Under the pieces are notes generated by a model. That model saw nothing but the letters and a program-made list of their open reading frames with translations. It was not told where the DNA came from and did no database searches. A stretch of 64,000 bases of DNA, taken from positions 1,302,001 through 1,366,000 of the forward strand of contig BSYO01000034.1 of assembly GCA_033239525.1 (NCBI GenBank). The letters run 5' to 3'. Source of the DNA: Nepenthes gracilis. Taxonomy: Eukaryota; Streptophyta; Magnoliopsida; Caryophyllales; Nepenthaceae. How positions within the stretch are numbered: position 1 is the first letter of the stretch; the number at the start of each line of letters is the position of its first letter. Made by a program: the position numbers and the translations under genes. This document shows, piece by piece, positions 62,496-64,000 of the stretch.

Positions 62496-63631
62496 TGATA
62501 CGTCTCTGGATCCGAATTTCGGTCAGATTCGGATGATCCTTTTGTCACGACTCCGGCTCCGTTTCTGAGTTGGATCCTACACACCACTAAACAGAACAGA
62601 AGGTCAGCGTGTTCGACGGGAAGTCGTCCCACCGAAAACACTCCGACGCTCAAGTCAGCAAAACAGTCTTCAAAAGAAAGAAACTGGAATTGAAAAAGAG
62701 AGAGAGATAGAGTGTTTGATCCAGATGTAAGAGAGACGTAAAGTTTTCTTAAATCTGGAAGGTGGGAAAGCAGAAAACGGCCGTGAGGGCTCGCTTGTTT
62801 CCTTAGGGTTTTTTGGAGAACGCTGGTGGCAGAGAAGGCTGATCTCTGAGTGCACTCGTTCGTATTGCAGAGAGCGTATGCAATTGAAAGTGTTGAAGGA
62901 AGCGTGTGCGATTGGAAGCGTTAAAGAAGGTGTGCCCTGGATGGTGAATCCAGGGTTTTTTTTATGGTGGAGAGGGCGATCCTTATTCTTTGGAAGGAAG
63001 GATTGCCTCCGTGATCTGCTGGCTGGCTTTCCTTTTGGAGCCGGAGCCAGTTGCCAAATCATGCAAGATCATTTTCTTCTGAAGCGACCAATAGCTTTTC
63101 CAACCGGGCACTTTCCTTCTGTGCATGTTACCGTTGGAAAACCCGGGCTAGTGAAGATTTGGAAAAAATCTGGCGCCTTCCTTATATGGGAGGCGCCAAT
63201 ATTGCCAATGTCCTTTTTGGTGCCAGCTGAGATAATGAAAAAACCCTGGAAAGCCGTTGTTGGCCTTTTATTGATTCGTGGGCCTAAACGGACTAGGCCC
63301 GTTACTGTTAAAAGGCTTCTTTGGGCCCAATGTGCAAAATGCGGACGGTCAACGTTCGAGTTGACCGTCTGCGTGCGTGTTGGCCGCCTTTATGGAGGAT
63401 GTCCGTTATCAGCCGCCGGACAGGCCATGGGCCTAAGTGAGCCAGGCCCATTACTGTAGAAAAGGCTCTTTGGGCCCAATGCGCGTAATGAGGACGGTCA
63501 ACGCTAGCGTTGACTGTCCTGGGCTTTTTAGCTTTTGGGCCTGTTTTCCAATTGGGCCGTTAGAGTATTGACCGTTGTCTTGGGCCTTTGTTGACTTTTT
63601 TGGGTCCAACCCATTTCTGGTATACCCATTA
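62496..63631 (-). mobile_element. 3' LTR of a Tat-type element running out of the window
   Basis: On the minus strand the LTR begins TAATGGGTATACC (63631) and ends GACGTATCA (62496). Its R/U5 block (ACTTGAGCGTCGGAGTGTTTT on minus near 62640-62660, then GTGGTGTGTAGGATCC) matches the LTRs at 54734 and 57177. The first dinucleotide TA instead of TG is a point change. The + strand CTAGCCCCCCATG (63632-63644) is its polypurine tract. The 193-codon frame at 62878-63459 is LTR sequence, not a gene. Confidence 0.8.
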
Positions 63632-63743
63632 CTAGCCCCCCATGCTGGTGGCCAGAAGTCTAGACTCTAGTATGTTCATGATGGGATGTCTTTCCTTGCT
63701 TTGAGGATCTCGTGGAACTTCGTGAAAAGGCGTGAAGGAGAGT

Positions 63744-63930
63744 TTGACCAGAATCGTTGACCATCCTGGTCGATTTCGGAGCATCGGAATTGTTGACCAT
63801 CCTGGTCAATTCTGGAGTACCAGAATTGTTGACTGTCTTGATCAATTCCGGAGCACCAGAATTGTTGACCGTCCTGGTCAATTCCGGAGCACTAAAATTG
63901 TTGATCGTCTTGGCCAATTCTGGAAGCGTC
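63744..63930. repeat. 36-bp minisatellite, five copies
   Basis: The GTTGAxC anchor recurs at 63756, 63792, 63828, 63864 and 63900, an exact 36-bp step; unit words CCTGGTCAATTCCGGAGCAC. It lies in the 3' untranslated part of the Tat element, about 110 bp from its LTR. A 12-residue peptide repeat in several frames is a by-product of the period being a multiple of three. Confidence 0.92.
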
Positions 63931-64000
63931 TTACGTGGTTATTAGCCGGTTTATCTGGCAGAGTGTGACACGTGTCTCCCTTTGGTTGGGCAGATATCCT

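Noticed and set aside
62878..63459. 193-codon plus-strand frame, the longest outside recognised genes
   Set aside because: It lies wholly within the 3' LTR of a Tat element, opposite to that element's direction, and has no recognised domain.
63660..63968. 12-residue peptide repeats in three frames
   Set aside because: By-product of the 36-bp minisatellite.

Overview
The window is nuclear DNA of a flowering plant, in a region crowded with transposable elements. This is shown by GT-AG spliced genes, an HD-Zip I homeodomain gene, a CYP71-type P450, a ubiquitin/L40 fusion gene with a telo-box promoter, and many Ty3/gypsy and Ty1/copia remnants. The species cannot be fixed from sequence alone. 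The genes are GC-rich and the spacers very AT-rich. No tRNA, rRNA, CRISPR array or organellar gene was seen.

Three genes look complete. (1) 4691-6416 (+): a two-exon HD-Zip class I transcription factor of the ATHB7/ATHB12 type (248 aa). (2) 39179-14375 (-): a five-exon ubiquitin-60S ribosomal protein L40 gene (128 aa). Exons 1-3 lie at 39179-38219, but exons 4 and 5 lie at 15378-15312 and 14401-14375, so intron 3 is about 22.8 kb and filled with transposons. The reading frame, splice phases and protein length fit exactly across this gap. (3) 60900-58790 (-): a two-exon CYP71-clan cytochrome P450 (501 aa) with its own TATA box.

Layout. 1-2770: a tandem array of a 1.1-kb unit that carries the tail of an LTR. 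2771-4600: AT-rich spacer with a hairpin element. 4606-6518: HD-Zip gene. 6.5-14.3 kb: gene-poor spacer with a 57-bp minisatellite, LTR scraps and a GC-rich island. 14375-39281: the ubiquitin-L40 gene, whose third intron holds a decayed Tat-lineage Ty3/gypsy element (15925-23056), an LTR fragment (23057-25389) and an 11.9-kb element with outward-facing LTRs (26017-37878), itself interrupted by a solo LTR (32709-35094). 41.2-46.7 kb: a broken Ty1/copia element on the minus strand, split by a solo LTR (44194-46265). 47500-54197: a Tat-type element on the minus strand with a 5-bp target duplication. 54734-58142: a second insertion with outward-facing LTRs and a 5-bp target duplication. 58790-60960: the P450. 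62496 to the end: the 3' LTR and 3' region of another minus-strand Tat element.

The most unusual observations are the housekeeping gene spread over 25 kb by insertions, and two separate insertions (26017-37878 and 54734-58142). In both, the left LTR is inverted, so both termini are U5 ends, yet each is flanked by a perfect 5-bp duplication (CTAGT, AATTT). The Tat-type elements also carry an antisense reading frame and element-specific minisatellites with exact periods of 52, 39 and 36 bp. Chronology can be read in places: one arm of the long inverted repeat keeps the empty site of the solo LTR inserted in the other arm.
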